Source: Panax quinquefolius (Eukaryota > Streptophyta > Magnoliopsida > Apiales > Araliaceae). Taken from it: a stretch of DNA of 64,000 bases. The DNA lies in assembly GCA_020205615.1 (NCBI GenBank), contig CM035160.1, forward strand, positions 10,267,821-10,331,820. Direction: 5' to 3'. The notes below the pieces were generated by a model. The model saw only the letters and a list, made by a program, of their open reading frames with translations. It was not told where the DNA came from and made no database searches. The translations under genes and the position numbers were made by a program. Positions 48,530 to 60,974 of the stretch are shown in pieces. Each line of letters begins with the position of its first letter. Within the stretch, counting starts at the first letter, position 1.

Positions 48530-51475
48530 TTAATATCAAAATTCTTCAAGATTTCTGTGGAATCATCAAGCCTTCAAGGTTGATCTTGAATATCGGTTTC
48601 ATGCACTCATGCAGAACTGCAACACAAGTTATAGGAGTTCCTTTAGTCAAACAAGATTTACTCACAAAAGCTTATTATTTTGACAGGATGACACTATTAC
48701 TTGGGCCTCCGGGTTGTGGGAAAACCACTTTTCTTCTGGCACTTGCAGGAAAACTTGACAAAAATCCGAAGGTTTTTTCTGCTCATATTTTATCATGCAC
48801 CTATGACATAAAATGTCAAAAATAGAAAACTAGCACTATATGTGACAATTCAAATGGGGTGCATACTCGTATGACATTATAAATGAAAACAGTAATGCTA
48901 ACTTACACAGTCACAGCTTTAGTCATACTTTCTGATTGATTAATAATCACAGAGACATAATTACTGTTCTTGCAAAATTTTGTAAAATTAGGTCACAGGA
49001 GACATCTCTTACCACGGTTACAAGTTAAATGAATTTGTTCCTCATAAGACATCAGCTTACATTAGCCAATATGACCAGAATATATATCTGAATTGACGGT
49101 AAGGGAAACTCTCGATTTTGCAGCCAGATGCCAGGGCATCGGAAGGAGAGCAGGTAAGCTTTTATCATGTTAAACTCATGATCGAACTCAAAGTATTAGT
49201 TTGGTGGCTGACCTCTGTTTGCTATTGAAGAAATCATGGAAGAAGTCAGCAATAGGGAGAAACAAGCTGGAATTATCCCTGAACTAGACATTGACACCTA
49301 CATGAAGGTAACCTTATACAGGAAAAACTTCGATTGACCTCTATTCATGCCGTGTTCATAAAGTAGTTGTATCTTGATTCATTAGATTTATTTGACTATC
49401 TCCATTGGTGAACTGCACTAATAGGTATCTGCCCTCGGAGGATTAAAAAGTACTATTCAGATAGACTATATATTGAAGGTAATTCTTTTGAACAGAGTAC
49501 AAATCAATAACCACCTTCCAATGTTGTTCAATAGAAAATTTTTCTAAACATTTGTGCTGATACACTTGTGGGAGATACAATGAGAATAGGAATATCAGGT
49601 GGTCAAAAGAAAAGGCTGACACCAGGTTCTGTAAAGACACTAATAATCAATATCACAAATTGATGTTTCATGTAATATCCAAACTACTTGTTGATAAAAA
49701 TCTCTAACTGCTGAAATCTATGGGCTAGCTATTTGCCTTGATCTTCTCATTTTATCAAGTGAGATGATAATTGGTCCATCAAAAGTTCTCTTCATGGATG
49801 AAATATCAAATGGCTTAGATAGTTCAACCACCTTTCAGATTGTTACTTGTCTTCAGCAGTTGACACACATAACAGGATACACCATTTTGGTGTCACTGCT
49901 TCAACTAACTCCAGAGACTTTTTGATCTCTTTGACGACATCATCTTGATAGCTGAAGGAAAGCCAATATATCATGGGCCTCGAATTAACATTTTAGAATT
50001 CTTTGAGAAGTGTGGCTTCAGGTGCCTACCAAGGAAAGGCATTGTCGACTTCCTCCAAGAAGTACGCTCTTTCCAACAGTAATCCAAATGCTAACAATTC
50101 CAATTTGTACTTTTCAAATTGATATCACCTTGAGCATCTATATCTGCAGGTAGTTTCTAAAAAGGATCAAGCTCAGTACTGGCACCATGAAGACAAACCT
50201 TCAATTTACGTTTTCCCAGAAGAGTTCAGAAGAAAATTCAAGGAATTTTGGAAAGAAGTTGGATGATGACCTCTCTCAGCCTAATGATAAAACTATGTTT
50301 TGTGATAGTGTTTTGTCATTTAAGACTGCTTGGGAGCTATTCAAGGCATGCATGGCTAGAGAATGGCTTCTTATGAAGTGTAACTCATTTGTTCATGCAT
50401 TCAAATCTATACAGGTCTGGATACTTGTAATGAGAGTTAAATGAATGCGGTGCCTTCATTTAACTAGGCTTTTTTTTTTTGCTAAGTAAACTTACTAGAC
50501 TTTTGTTTGTCTGAATGTTTTGTTGATGCAGCTTATGTTTGCTGCATTTATAACAATGACAGTGTTCATACGTACTCGTACAAAAATTGATGCAACTTAC
50601 TTCATGGCATCCTTATTCTATTACCTTATCAGACTAACGGCTAATGCAATCCCATAGCTGTCTATGACTGTTTCCAGACTTCCTATCTTCTACAAGCAAA
50701 GAGATTTCCACTTTTACCCTGCATGGGCTTATTCCATTCTAAAAATTACATTTTCATTTCTAGAGGCCTTTCTTTGGACAGGACTTACCTACTATGTCAT
50801 AGGTTAAAGTCCGGAACCAGAAAGGTAGGATTTCATATGAAAGTATGAAACTATTTTATTTTTGTTTGTAATGTAAAATTGTTCTCTTCCTTTACTGATG
50901 TTTTACACGCATGCATGTTTTTCCGCCAGCTACTACTACTTTTTATTCTGAATCAAGTATCTGTAGCATCATTTCGTCTGCTAGCTTCCGTGTTCCCCAA
51001 CCAATCTGTTGCTACTTTTTGTAGTATTTTCTACTTATTAGTGATGTATTTACTTTGTGGCTACGTGATTCCACAACGTAAGGCCAATGGCTTCACCAAG
51101 TCTTTATTTCCTACTGAAGTTAGCATTTCTCCAACACATTAACGAATAATTCCCCCACTGCAGCTTCTTTGCCTGTTTGGTTGGAATGGGGCTTTTGGCT
51201 TTCCCCATTAACCTATGCAGAGATTGGAATTTCGGTGAACGAATTTCTTGCTCCAAGGTGGCAAAAGGTGAGGCCAGAACAGATATACTGTTGATTATAT
51301 TTCTGAAAGGAAATACTATCTTTCGTTGCAGTTGTGAATGCTCACTCAATATTCTCTTTGTAGGTATCATATTCAAATGATACAATCGGGCTGCAAGTTT
51401 TAAGAAACCGTGGACTAAACTACAGTGCAAACTTTTATTGGACATCAATTGGTGCACTAATAGGAAATTTGGAAA
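48530..51475 (+). pseudogene. PDR-type ABCG pseudogene, exons 3 (partial) to 14 in plus orientation (right arm)
   Basis: Exon 3 tail to 48578, exon 4 48687-48771 (GPPGCGKTT), exon 5 48992-49153 (two extra bases, frameshift), exon 6 49231-49307, exon 7 ~49427-49480, exon 8 ~49548-49626, exon 9 ~49761-50061 (one extra T near 49921 shifts the frame), exon 10 ~50150-50415, exon 11 ~50531-50826 (stop TAG near 50656), exon 12 ~50921-51077 with its acceptor AG lost, exon 13 ~51163-51268, exon 14 from 51363, ending in short duplicated debris near 51475. It lacks exons 1-2 and everything after exon 14. It cannot encode a transporter. Confidence 0.9.
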
Positions 51476-52211
51476 CTGCACTAATTGGTGCAAACTTTTA
51501 TTTGGAAATTTCCAAACTGCCCCTTAGTATCTTAATAAACATTTACTTTTGTAGTTGTAAGCTATTATGTCTAAACATCGAAACTTAAGACCCCTACACA
51601 AATTTAATGGTATATGATGAACTCCCAAATTTTTTGAACAGTTCATCTGCGCAAGTCATTGTTACCCTTCACCCTAGGCTGATTTGATATAAAAAAAATC
51701 CTTTTATCACACGGAAGCTAGCCAGGGTTTTCCCCAAATAAAGAAGCGCAATAATGCTTTTATAAATTCGTACCATCAATATTTTATGAATTGTCATCTA
51801 AACTTTATCAATTTGTACAAGATGGATTGCTGAAAGGCACTTCACTATAGAAAACACTAATTCTGATCCATGTTTCTGGTATTTGATTGATTATAATTTT
51901 ACTTGAGAAACTCCAGTAATATGTTTATATTATTTTTGTTATTCTCACCTTTTTGTTTTTTTCTTCTTTCTTTCAGATCCCAGCGATGTCAGTTCCAGCT
52001 TTAATAATGCCATTCACATCTATAAATTGGCGTAGGAATGATTATTTCTTGATCATTGGTTAAGGGGATCGTAATTGAATTGAAGATCTGCAATATAGCA
52101 GGCAAAAGTGTTTTGGAACAAATTAATTTTGGTTCTAGGTAGAAACTTACTTTATCTAGAAGTGTGGGCAATTGCTAATATAAGAGGAGTTGACGATTTT
52201 AAGACAGCAAA
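51476..52211. other. Intergenic, upstream of translocator pseudogene
   Basis: No gene is recognised. A short duplicated CTAATTGGTGCAAACTTTTAT marks the palindrome edge. The remainder is AT-rich and probably contains the old promoter of the next gene. Confidence 0.5.
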
Positions 52212-55200
52212 ATGATCAGCAGACAACTGCTATTGACCTATTTGTATCTCCTGGTATATATTTTGCTGTCGTCAGGAGTTATTTTGTACAATAAGGTACA
52301 GTTTTACTATCTATGATGTGAACATCGTGGCCTCCATATCTTGTTATAATTTTTCAACAGTTGTATATTCTTAATTTAAAAAACAAACAAACAATTTCTT
52401 AGATATTCAATGAAAAAAGTGGATCAGTCTTTGTTTACTAGATGAATGGTTATTGCCGCACCTGCACTAATGATTGGGTCAGACTGGTTCTACCTACTCT
52501 GGAATAGGACCTGTGGATTACTGGCTTATCATTGTCACTGGGATTTAGAAAATTTTATCCTTGTGTCATGCACAGAGATGAAGAATGATTGTTTTTGTTC
52601 AAATACGCCATTGAATAATTAGGTGAATGTATTCGTAGCTTTTACACTAACACTAACCAAAACTATCATCAGATGAAGATAATTTTTTTTGTAAAATAAA
52701 GAAATGTGGATGAATTGAACATACTGAATTTGATTCTTGAATACTGATGTAAAAGTTTACTACCCATGATACTAATTAAATGAGATAAATCTGGCATATG
52801 CATGATTTAAGTTATCTTTACTTTATTATCACCCATTTTGACTTGCACTTAGTTACGACTTACAAAACATGACATCAAATCCCAACTTCCCCTGCGTCAT
52901 CCTTTAAGAAATGTAGGTGAAGGAATATATTTCAGTTAATAATTAAAAAAGATTAGTGATTTATTGTTCTGGATCTACTGTTCTGTTCATTAGTTCTATG
53001 ATATGTTCTCTTTAAAGCATCGTTCGTTCAGCTTTGCATCCCTTCTTCCAGTTGTGCAAAAAATTCATTCGTACTTCTCCAACTATTTGTTTTGCTAAAT
53101 TTGTGTCTTGATTCTCTTGTTTTGCTTATGGGCAGTGGGTTCTCTCTCCAAAATACTTCAATTTTCCGTTCCCAATAACACTTACCATGATTCATATGGG
53201 ATTTTCTGGGGCAGTGGCATTCTTTCTTATCCGTGTTTTGAAGGTATGTTTAAGTTTGAGCTTCTGTATGCTGCTTACTGGATTCTTTGGTTAGCTGAAA
53301 TATACATTACTTTGATTTAGTCTTGAGGCGTTTAAATTCTCACCATAACATTTAATTCGTCTAGATATTGATTGGCAATTTGGCGTGATGTAAGATGAAA
53401 AAACTGTAGAAGTACAAAACCTTGTAAGCTACTTCTATGTACTAGTGTATCTCCATGATTAACTATTAGAAATTTAGAATAACTAATAAAAGTTGAGAGG
53501 TTCTGGTTAATCAGACACTGTTAGACAAAGCAAGAGTATATGTCATTAATCTAGCTTTACTATACCCCGTTTATATATGTCATTAATCTAGCTTTACTGT
53601 ACTCATTTACATTATTTACAAGTTTCCTTGAGCTATAATGCTGCAGTGCTTAAGAGGCATTGTTGCTCATTCTCTTGGAAAGAATGATATTACGTCAGTT
53701 TGAATGACATTGCTTTGAATTTGTCTTATTAATACGTAGAGGTCATTACTTGAGTCTTGACTCTTGAAGTCTTGAGATACATTGCTGTCATCATGACAGG
53801 TTTGACACACAATTGCTGTCTATGCTGGGGGAAGCAAAACTTATTTATATTTGATCCTTTTAATTTCTTAAAAGAGGGTGCATTGTACCTTTTCATGATT
53901 ATATTTCTCATGATCTCCTTTCAAGTACTGTCCATTTACCTGGTGGATGGTAGTGTCTTCTATCCTGTAAAATGGTGTTTTGCATCCAAACATTTCCTCC
54001 AGTTGGTATAGGTGACCATGAATATACCTTTTTATAAGTTGTTTTCCATTGTTATTACTTGCGTGCACATAGTTAGCACAAATATGCCCACATTCTTGCG
54101 TGTACATAGTAAATATGCCCACGTTCTTTCTCTGTTCCAGTCGCATGCAATTTTGTATGTGCTAATCTAATCATAGCCATATTTCTAGCTGGTTTATTTC
54201 TTAGTCATGTTTATCCTCTTTGTTAACATCTCCTTCAGTGTGTTTACACTTTCTCTATCTCTGTCTCTTGTTTTGGGAATAAAATACTATTGGCTTAGCT
54301 GATGTGGTCTGAATTAATTTCAATTTATGCAGGTTGTATCCCCTGTCAAAATGACATTGGAAATGTAAGAAATCTGCATATACTTTCCTTTTGGTTCCAT
54401 ATGAGGTTTTCTTTCCTTACTATTTTCTCTTGCATTTGTAGATATGCAACATGTGTGATTCCTATCAGTTCCTTCTTTGCATCAAGCCTCTGGTAAGCAC
54501 TTGATCATACTAAACTGGAACTCTGTTTTGGTTCACATGATCTATTCCATTCTTCAAGAGGGCATGAGCTCTTGCATAAATTTCTTTTGCTGCTATTAAT
54601 TTTAATCTGTTTTGGCTGGACCAAGACAACCTTAATCTACCAAAATATGTGAAATGACCCAAGTTTTCTCAGAAGTTTCCTTCCCAGGGCTGCCTAGGCA
54701 GTGCCTAGCTTTTTCTTAAGTGGTTTTATTAATTTATTTTTCTATTATACATACTTGTTATACAATACAAACATATAGTATATGTATTTTTTTTTTTAAT
54801 TTTACATGAAACATTACCAAAAAAACAATATTTCAATGTTTAACTAATTCATTGTAAGTATTGTGGAGTATCAAAGTAGATGTATGATTCTGCTTAGGTG
54901 AGGACCTAGGTGTTAGGTTTGCTAGAAACATGAACATGCAATCAAATTACATAAACGAAGCGGAAGCGTAATAAAGTTGGATTTTAAAATTTTCTTACAA
55001 ACCATAAACCATTATCGTTCTTGTGCTTGAATATCAATCTATAAAAGAGTAGGAGAATCAGAATCATACACTTGAAGATTCGAGCTTCCTCAGATACAAG
55101 TTTTAACTCCTAGTCTTTCGTGCTCTCCTTGAATACGCGGGATTGATTCCTTCCTTTGATCAACGTTAGTTACCCAAGCGTTTGGCCTCTAGAGGTAATC

Positions 55201-58200
55201 CACCAAGGAAGAACAAAACTCAAAAAGATGTTTGGTTAAACTCTAGTTTTTCTTTTCTCTGATAGAAAAGGTGTACTCTCCCAATTCTTGGAATAAAGTG
55301 CGTATCTTTTGTCACCCTTTCTCCATAAAAAGACTTTCTTATTTATAAATTTAGAAAACCCTCCTTAACTATTTAAGAATTGGGTTTTCATTTAATTAAT
55401 TAGACTTCCCAATCTCATTAGGAATAATTAATTAAACCTTTTAATTAATTAGTCTCTTAATCTTATTAGGAATATTTGAGAGTACTAATATTAATTAATT
55501 CCCAAACAACTTTAAGAATTAACTTAATAATAATAGTAATAATAATAATAAGACTTCTCTTATTAATTTATATTTTCAAAATATTAAATAATAAATATTA
55601 AGTTATTTTATTTATTCTATCACCATAGATTAAATTAAACACTTAACTTATTATTACAATTATGTCATTTACTTCTTAAATAATATTTTTCCTTTTATGG
55701 TGTGACCCTTTAGGTTCTCCATATTAAATCGGTTGTGAATTAATTAATTAGAACAATTTTAATCTTATTTAAATAAATAAATTAAACTATTAATTTATTT
55801 AAATAAATAACATTTATTCTACAATAAGGATAAGCCTTCTTAGCGATCAACGACTTTTCAGATAATATAGATTTCAACATTAATCATAAAAGAAATTTTG
55901 AGTAAATAATTACTGTACAATTCAGTCCTTCCACCATACAATGTTCCAATTAAATATAAGACATGAAATTACTGTCAAGTCTTATTTTATTTAATTATAT
56001 ATATTTTTATTCACAAATACACAACTCCGAATAAATGCAAATTAGAAACTCCTTTCTAATTTCATTTCACCTTGGCCAAGGATTCCTGGGTTGTCATTTA
56101 TCGAATCATATAGGACCTATATCTCTTCTTTTACTAGAAGTGGCAGATTCTTTATTAATCATTCATTATCTCCATATATAACTTATTACACCTAAGCATA
56201 CCATTTAATATATCCTAAGGGTCTTAAGGAATAAGTCAAAATATAATTCATTATACACAAGATACTATGATGATCTCAAGTCTAAGGATCACTTGTACTA
56301 CTATCACTTTAGGAATTCTTATTGACAGACAAGTAAAACTCCATTAGGTATTTTTTAGGGAGCCACGTTCAGTGAACTTATTCTCCAATAAGCACCTACA
56401 TACTTGCTTTCATGTCTCCACACAAATGATCATGAGATCAATCATCCTCATCAAATGAGCTAGCAACGTATGTATCAATCTATCCGGATTCACTAATCCC
56501 TTTTTAGTAATCCAGCGATTAAGAACATTTTAGTTTTTAAGCTATCTAAGAATTTAGATCTCATCATGATTCTAAAAGTATTTCTTAAAATTATGGGTTT
56601 ATCACATATTATTAAAACAGCACCATGTAGATAAATTAAATATCTTTAGTAAATAAATATTTTTATTAATAAATGAATAAGATTGTTTACAAAGTATATG
56701 TTTTATTATCATACATGATTGCTTGTATGCATACTACTTTCACTAGGCACCCAGCCAAACGAGGCAGTAGAGAACCGCCTAATGCCTAGACGGAATTAGG
56801 CAGGGATTAATCGGACCTGCCTTTTAGAACACTGCCAGCTACCAAAGCAACGGATTGAGCTTTGTTACATGGACTCTTCATTTTCCCCTAAAGTACTCGT
56901 GTACGAAACTCGACACCTGAACAAGGGTATGGGTCTCACTTTAGTATTAAAATTTGACAAAATATAGAAGTACCCACGTCAACTCTTCAAAGTATCCATG
57001 TCCGATGGGACACTCCATCTAAATCCATGTAACTTGGGGATAGAGTGTATTTTGTTATTATTATTTTTTGGGGGGGGTCATAAATGATGGTTCAATGCTG
57101 TTCTAAATATATACATTTGAATACTAATCCAAGCAAGTCATCTATCAAAGATAATCCCTATGGTGAATCCTCAACGTAAAGAAATGAAAATACTTTTTCC
57201 AGTTCTCAAGGTTTTATCGCCATAAATATCTGGTTTAACGCAGAGAGCCATTGATATAGTCACACATTATTGTTAGTTCTGACCTGATTTATTTACACGG
57301 TATCAGGAAAAATAATTTTTTTGCCGTTTGCCTCGAACCTGTTTGGTATTGCTAAAAAGGTCAACCTCCTTTTTCCTGTGCAAAATAGTAAATAAGTATA
57401 TAGCCAACGATATTACATATTTAGGTTCTGCTGATCAAAACTGGAAATGTGTTCTCTTCCATGATGTGGTTTACATTTATACATTATTTTATTTTTAATT
57501 TTCTTTTCTGAGTTAAAAGTCATGGGTGACAGGTTAATAGGTTTTAAAGATTATATATAACTACTAAGTACTAATGCTGTGGCTTCAGTTATCTCAATCC
57601 AAAATGACTTTGTTTCTGTTACAACTTTTCAGGTTTGGCAACACTGCTTATTTGTTTATTTCTGTAGCCTTCATCTAGATGCTTAAAGCACTAAGTACGT
57701 TTGTGTCTATCAATCTCTTTTTCTCTGTATAAACTGCTATTATTTTGAACTATACTAATTTGGTTCAGTTTTCGGTATACTGGAATGTTACAGTGCCAGT
57801 GGCAACTTTTCTCATGGCTGTTTTCTGTGGCACTGACGTATTAAGATGTGATGTCTTTTTAAACATGTTGTTGGTCAGTGTTGGAGTTGTCGTTTCCTCA
57901 TACGGGGAAATTCACTTCAATGTAGTGGGTACCCTTTAGCAGGTCACAGGAATATTTGCTGAAGCTCTTAGACTGGTCTTGACTGAAGTTCTTCTCCAGA
58001 AAAAAGGCTTCACACTCAATCCCATTACCAGCTTATATTACTTTGCTCCATGCAGGTATTCTCAACTCAACTCAACAAAGCCTTTTGTCCCAAACTAGTT
58101 GGGGTAGGCTGAAACTGAATCCTCTCTCTTATCTCTCTATTTGAACTCATTTAACTAGGAATCCTATCATTACCACGTGGTCCATGATATTACTTGTTGC

Positions 58201-59472
58201 AGCAAATGTGGTGAACTTTTTAAGAAATTGATTATCTGTTTTAACTTGGCACATACTTTATAGTTGTTCTGAAGGAGATGCATAATGATATAATGCCTTA
58301 ATAAGTTAAAGTAATTGAAACATGAATAAGAACTAGGGTTGATGGTTTCATTAATAAGAGAAATTGAAAATAAGGGAGGGGGCATAAATCTGATCTCCAA
58401 ATATATGCCATATGTCTACGAATAAAATTAGTTGTAAGAGACATTTAACAAAAGATCTGAAGTACTAAGACACTATTTCGCTAGTCTTATCTTCTATCAT
58501 TCAGGCGACGGCATTTTCCATGAGAAATTGCTAGCCTCTGCTTTTACTTTTTTCTTTATTGTTAAACTGATATAGTGCTTTTGATATTCTGGAAGGAGAT
58601 GCTAATTCTCAAATGTTTCATGTGCAGTTTTGTGTTTCTGTTTGTTCCTTGGTATCTTCTGGAGAAGCCTGAAATGGAAGTCTCACAGATCCAGTTCAAT
58701 TTCTGGATATTCTTTTCAAATGCGCTTTGTGCTCTCGCGTTGAATTTTTCGATTTTCTTAGTAATTGGTAGAACTGGTGCGGTGACCATTTGAGTTGCTG
58801 GTGTTATAAAAGATTGGATACTGATTGCTCTTTCAACTGTCATATTTCCAGAGTCAATAATTACAAAGCTTAATATCATTGGCTATGCAATTGGTACATA
58901 TTTCTTTCTTTTATTTTGTGAGCTTGTTATGAAGTGACGCCTAAATTTTATGTTATTTTCTTCTGCAGCTCTATGTGGTGTTGTGATGTACAACTACTTG
59001 AAGGTCAAGGAAGTTCGTGCCTCCCAACTTCCAATGGAAAGTACTGCAGAAAGAGCAGCAAAGGTCGGTCTTTATATTGAAACTACTTTTTAATTTTTAC
59101 TGATGATTTTAATGGAGATGCAATTAATTTGTTTACCCATTAGGTTGTAGGTTCTTGTGAAGTTAATTTACTTTTTGTTTGAAGTGACATAGTAATGGGT
59201 GATTGAAAGAAATCTAGTTGCATTTGGAGTAGTTTCATACATACATTATAGTGGTGAGTGGTGAGTGGTGGCTAGGCTAAACTTTTGTATTTCCACTGTA
59301 ATAGGAGCCAAGGACGGAGAAGAGGTCATCTGGTTTATATGTACCACCTGATAATGGTAACAATAGCAGCGGAGGAAGGAATGGTTTTGCACCAGATGAT
59401 GAAGCACCACTAATTACTTCCTCCTCCTCGAGGATCTCATATCTTGGGCGAAGCCAACTTGACAACCACTAG
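52212..59472 (+). pseudogene. Sugar-phosphate/phosphate translocator (At3g14410/At1g48230 type) with three in-frame stops
   Basis: Nine exons: 52212-52295 (MISRQLLLTYLYLLVYILLS and onward), 53136-53243, 54333-54364, 54442-54492, 57633-57694, 57794-58055, 58628-58893, 58969-59063, 59305-59472. They total 1128 nt, an exact multiple of three, and all borders are GT-AG with matching phases. The product would be a multi-span drug/metabolite-superfamily transporter ending EDDEAPL-like (here DDEAPLITSS) and GRSQLDNH. Three internal stops break it: TAG at 57676 (CAG expected, FIQMLKALMP), TAG at 57937 (Tyr expected, GTVYQVTG), TGA at 58791 (CGA expected, TIRVAGV). A solo LTR lies in intron 4. Function of relatives: probable Golgi nucleotide-sugar or sugar-phosphate exchange. 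Confidence 0.92.
54911..56742. mobile_element. Solo LTR (1.83 kb) in intron 4 of the translocator
   Basis: The segment begins TGTTAGG and ends TTTCA, flanked by the 5-bp duplication CTAGG (54906-54910 and 56743-56747). It contains no coding sequence. TG...CA ends plus a 5-bp duplication are the signature of an LTR; size and lack of an internal region indicate a solo LTR. The sequence near its start (GCATGTTCATGTTTC on the minus strand) has a copia-like look, which is only an impression. Confidence 0.8.
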
Positions 59473-60798
59473 ATTGTCATATTTTTTTGGGTTTATGTTG
59501 GAAACAGAAATTGAAATGGAACAGATAATCATTCTTTCTTTGCAGAGCGGATATCTACTCCACATTGTATAGACTTTATCAATAGTTTGACCATGCAATG
59601 CAGCACTAAAATATTATTGCTATTAATTTTAGTATTTGATTTGATTTGATTGATTGTCCATTTATCAACAACTCCTTCATTGTAATAAGAATTCATGTAC
59701 AAGACAACAAAACGCATTTACAGACATTAAATATTGTTATTAGTATTATATAGAAATCTAAGAGCATAAGAATATCATTAAATATTAGTATAATACATAA
59801 AATAATGACCACAACTTTATTAAATACGATAATATCTCTAATTAACTTGAAAAGCGGCCTACTTAATATTAGATAATCACGATGAATGCACACTAATTCA
59901 TGAATAAATAGAAGCCCAAATATGTATGTTATTATCATGTTTTTTTGGCATTATGTTTTTATTATTATAAAAATAAGTTAGATAAGTATTTGAATGTCTT
60001 ATAAAAATTAACTTTTTCAAAAGTGAATCCTCTCATTTAAATAATAAATGAGTCACGCATAATTTTTTTTATAAAAATATCAATTTCTTCATGTATTTGT
60101 TATAGATCAAAAATAAGGATACACCATCTCTATGTTTTAATATAAGAACCAACGATCGAGATTAAAACTAAAAAAATTCAATAGTAGCGGACGACTCCCG
60201 TCATCTTGATATAATGGATGAGCGGACATGAATTTTTTACTTCTAATCTTGATAGTTAGTTTTTGTATTAGAGGCTAATGACGTTGTTTGTCCTAAACGT
60301 TACTAATAATGTTTGTCCTGAGCACTAATAATGGTGTTTATCAATTTTGATCGAGATTAGAGCTAAAAAAATTCACGTCCGTTACTAATAATAGATTAAT
60401 AGCGGACGATACCTGTAATCCGTTAAATCGTTACTATTAGTAACGGACGAGCGAACATGAATTTTTTAATTCTAATCTTGATTGTATTAGACGCTAATGT
60501 TAATATTTGTCCTGACAATTAATAATGATGTTTATCCTGAACACTAATAATGGTGTTTATCAAGTTTAATGATAATATTTGCTAATAATGATGTTTATCA
60601 ATTTTAATGATGATATTTATTCATTTTTAATTTATAACAAATAGTTGCTATGATTATTTCAATATATATCTATTTAATAAAATGCAACTAATTTTGAATT
60701 TGGCGCTTATCCTAATACCGTCCAAAGTATTCCTAAATTTTGAATAGAGTATTCCAAAAGTTTCCAAAATGTACTCTTGTACTTTTTATTTTTTCAAT

Positions 60799-60837
<39 letters not shown>

Positions 60838-60974
60838 GGAATTCAAAAGACCATGTTCTTACCAATAGACTACTTTCCCGGTAAAAGGCAGAGCCGGCTC
60901 AGGAGTTAAAAGAAGTCACAAATAGTTGTAGTAGTAGATGTTATCGTGCGCCTTATTGACTATCTTGAACCATT
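59473..60974. other. Intergenic between translocator and NYN gene
   Basis: It contains the tandem/inverted repeat at 60154-60560 and (TA)n at 60801-60834. The remainder is AT-rich with no gene. The last ~130 bases before 60975 are the likely NYN leader. Confidence 0.55.
60154..60560. repeat. Two tandem ~195-bp units, each with internal inverted repeats
   Basis: GATCGAGATTA...CTAAAAAAATTCA starts both units (60154 and 60349). Each is followed by the complement TGAATTTTTTA...TCTAATCTTGAT. The unit also carries GCGGACGA and GTAACGGACGAG blocks. MITE-like; no family assigned. Confidence 0.7.

Larger units (their letters stand above)
44230..51475. repeat. Giant inverted repeat (PDR palindrome)
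   Basis: Left arm ~44230-48068 and right arm ~48212-51475 are inverted copies of the same PDR exon-intron sequence, exon 14 to beyond exon 2. The match continues through introns and into the loop flank (TTACTAATTCTTAGCCTATA at 48011 against its complement near 48240). The right arm lacks exon 2 and part of exon 3 (about 500 bp deleted). The loop is only ~143 bp. Confidence 0.92.

Noticed and set aside
51977..52035. Exon-like stretch after a TTTCAG (ATCCCAGCGATGTCAGTTCC)
   Set aside because: It has no in-frame partner exon and no family; the true translocator first exon is at 52212.
57925..57945. Possible mini-intron GTACCCTTTAGCAG that would remove the second stop in the translocator
   Set aside because: Although it begins GT and ends AG, 14 bases is far too short to be spliced and would shift the frame; treated as a nonsense codon.
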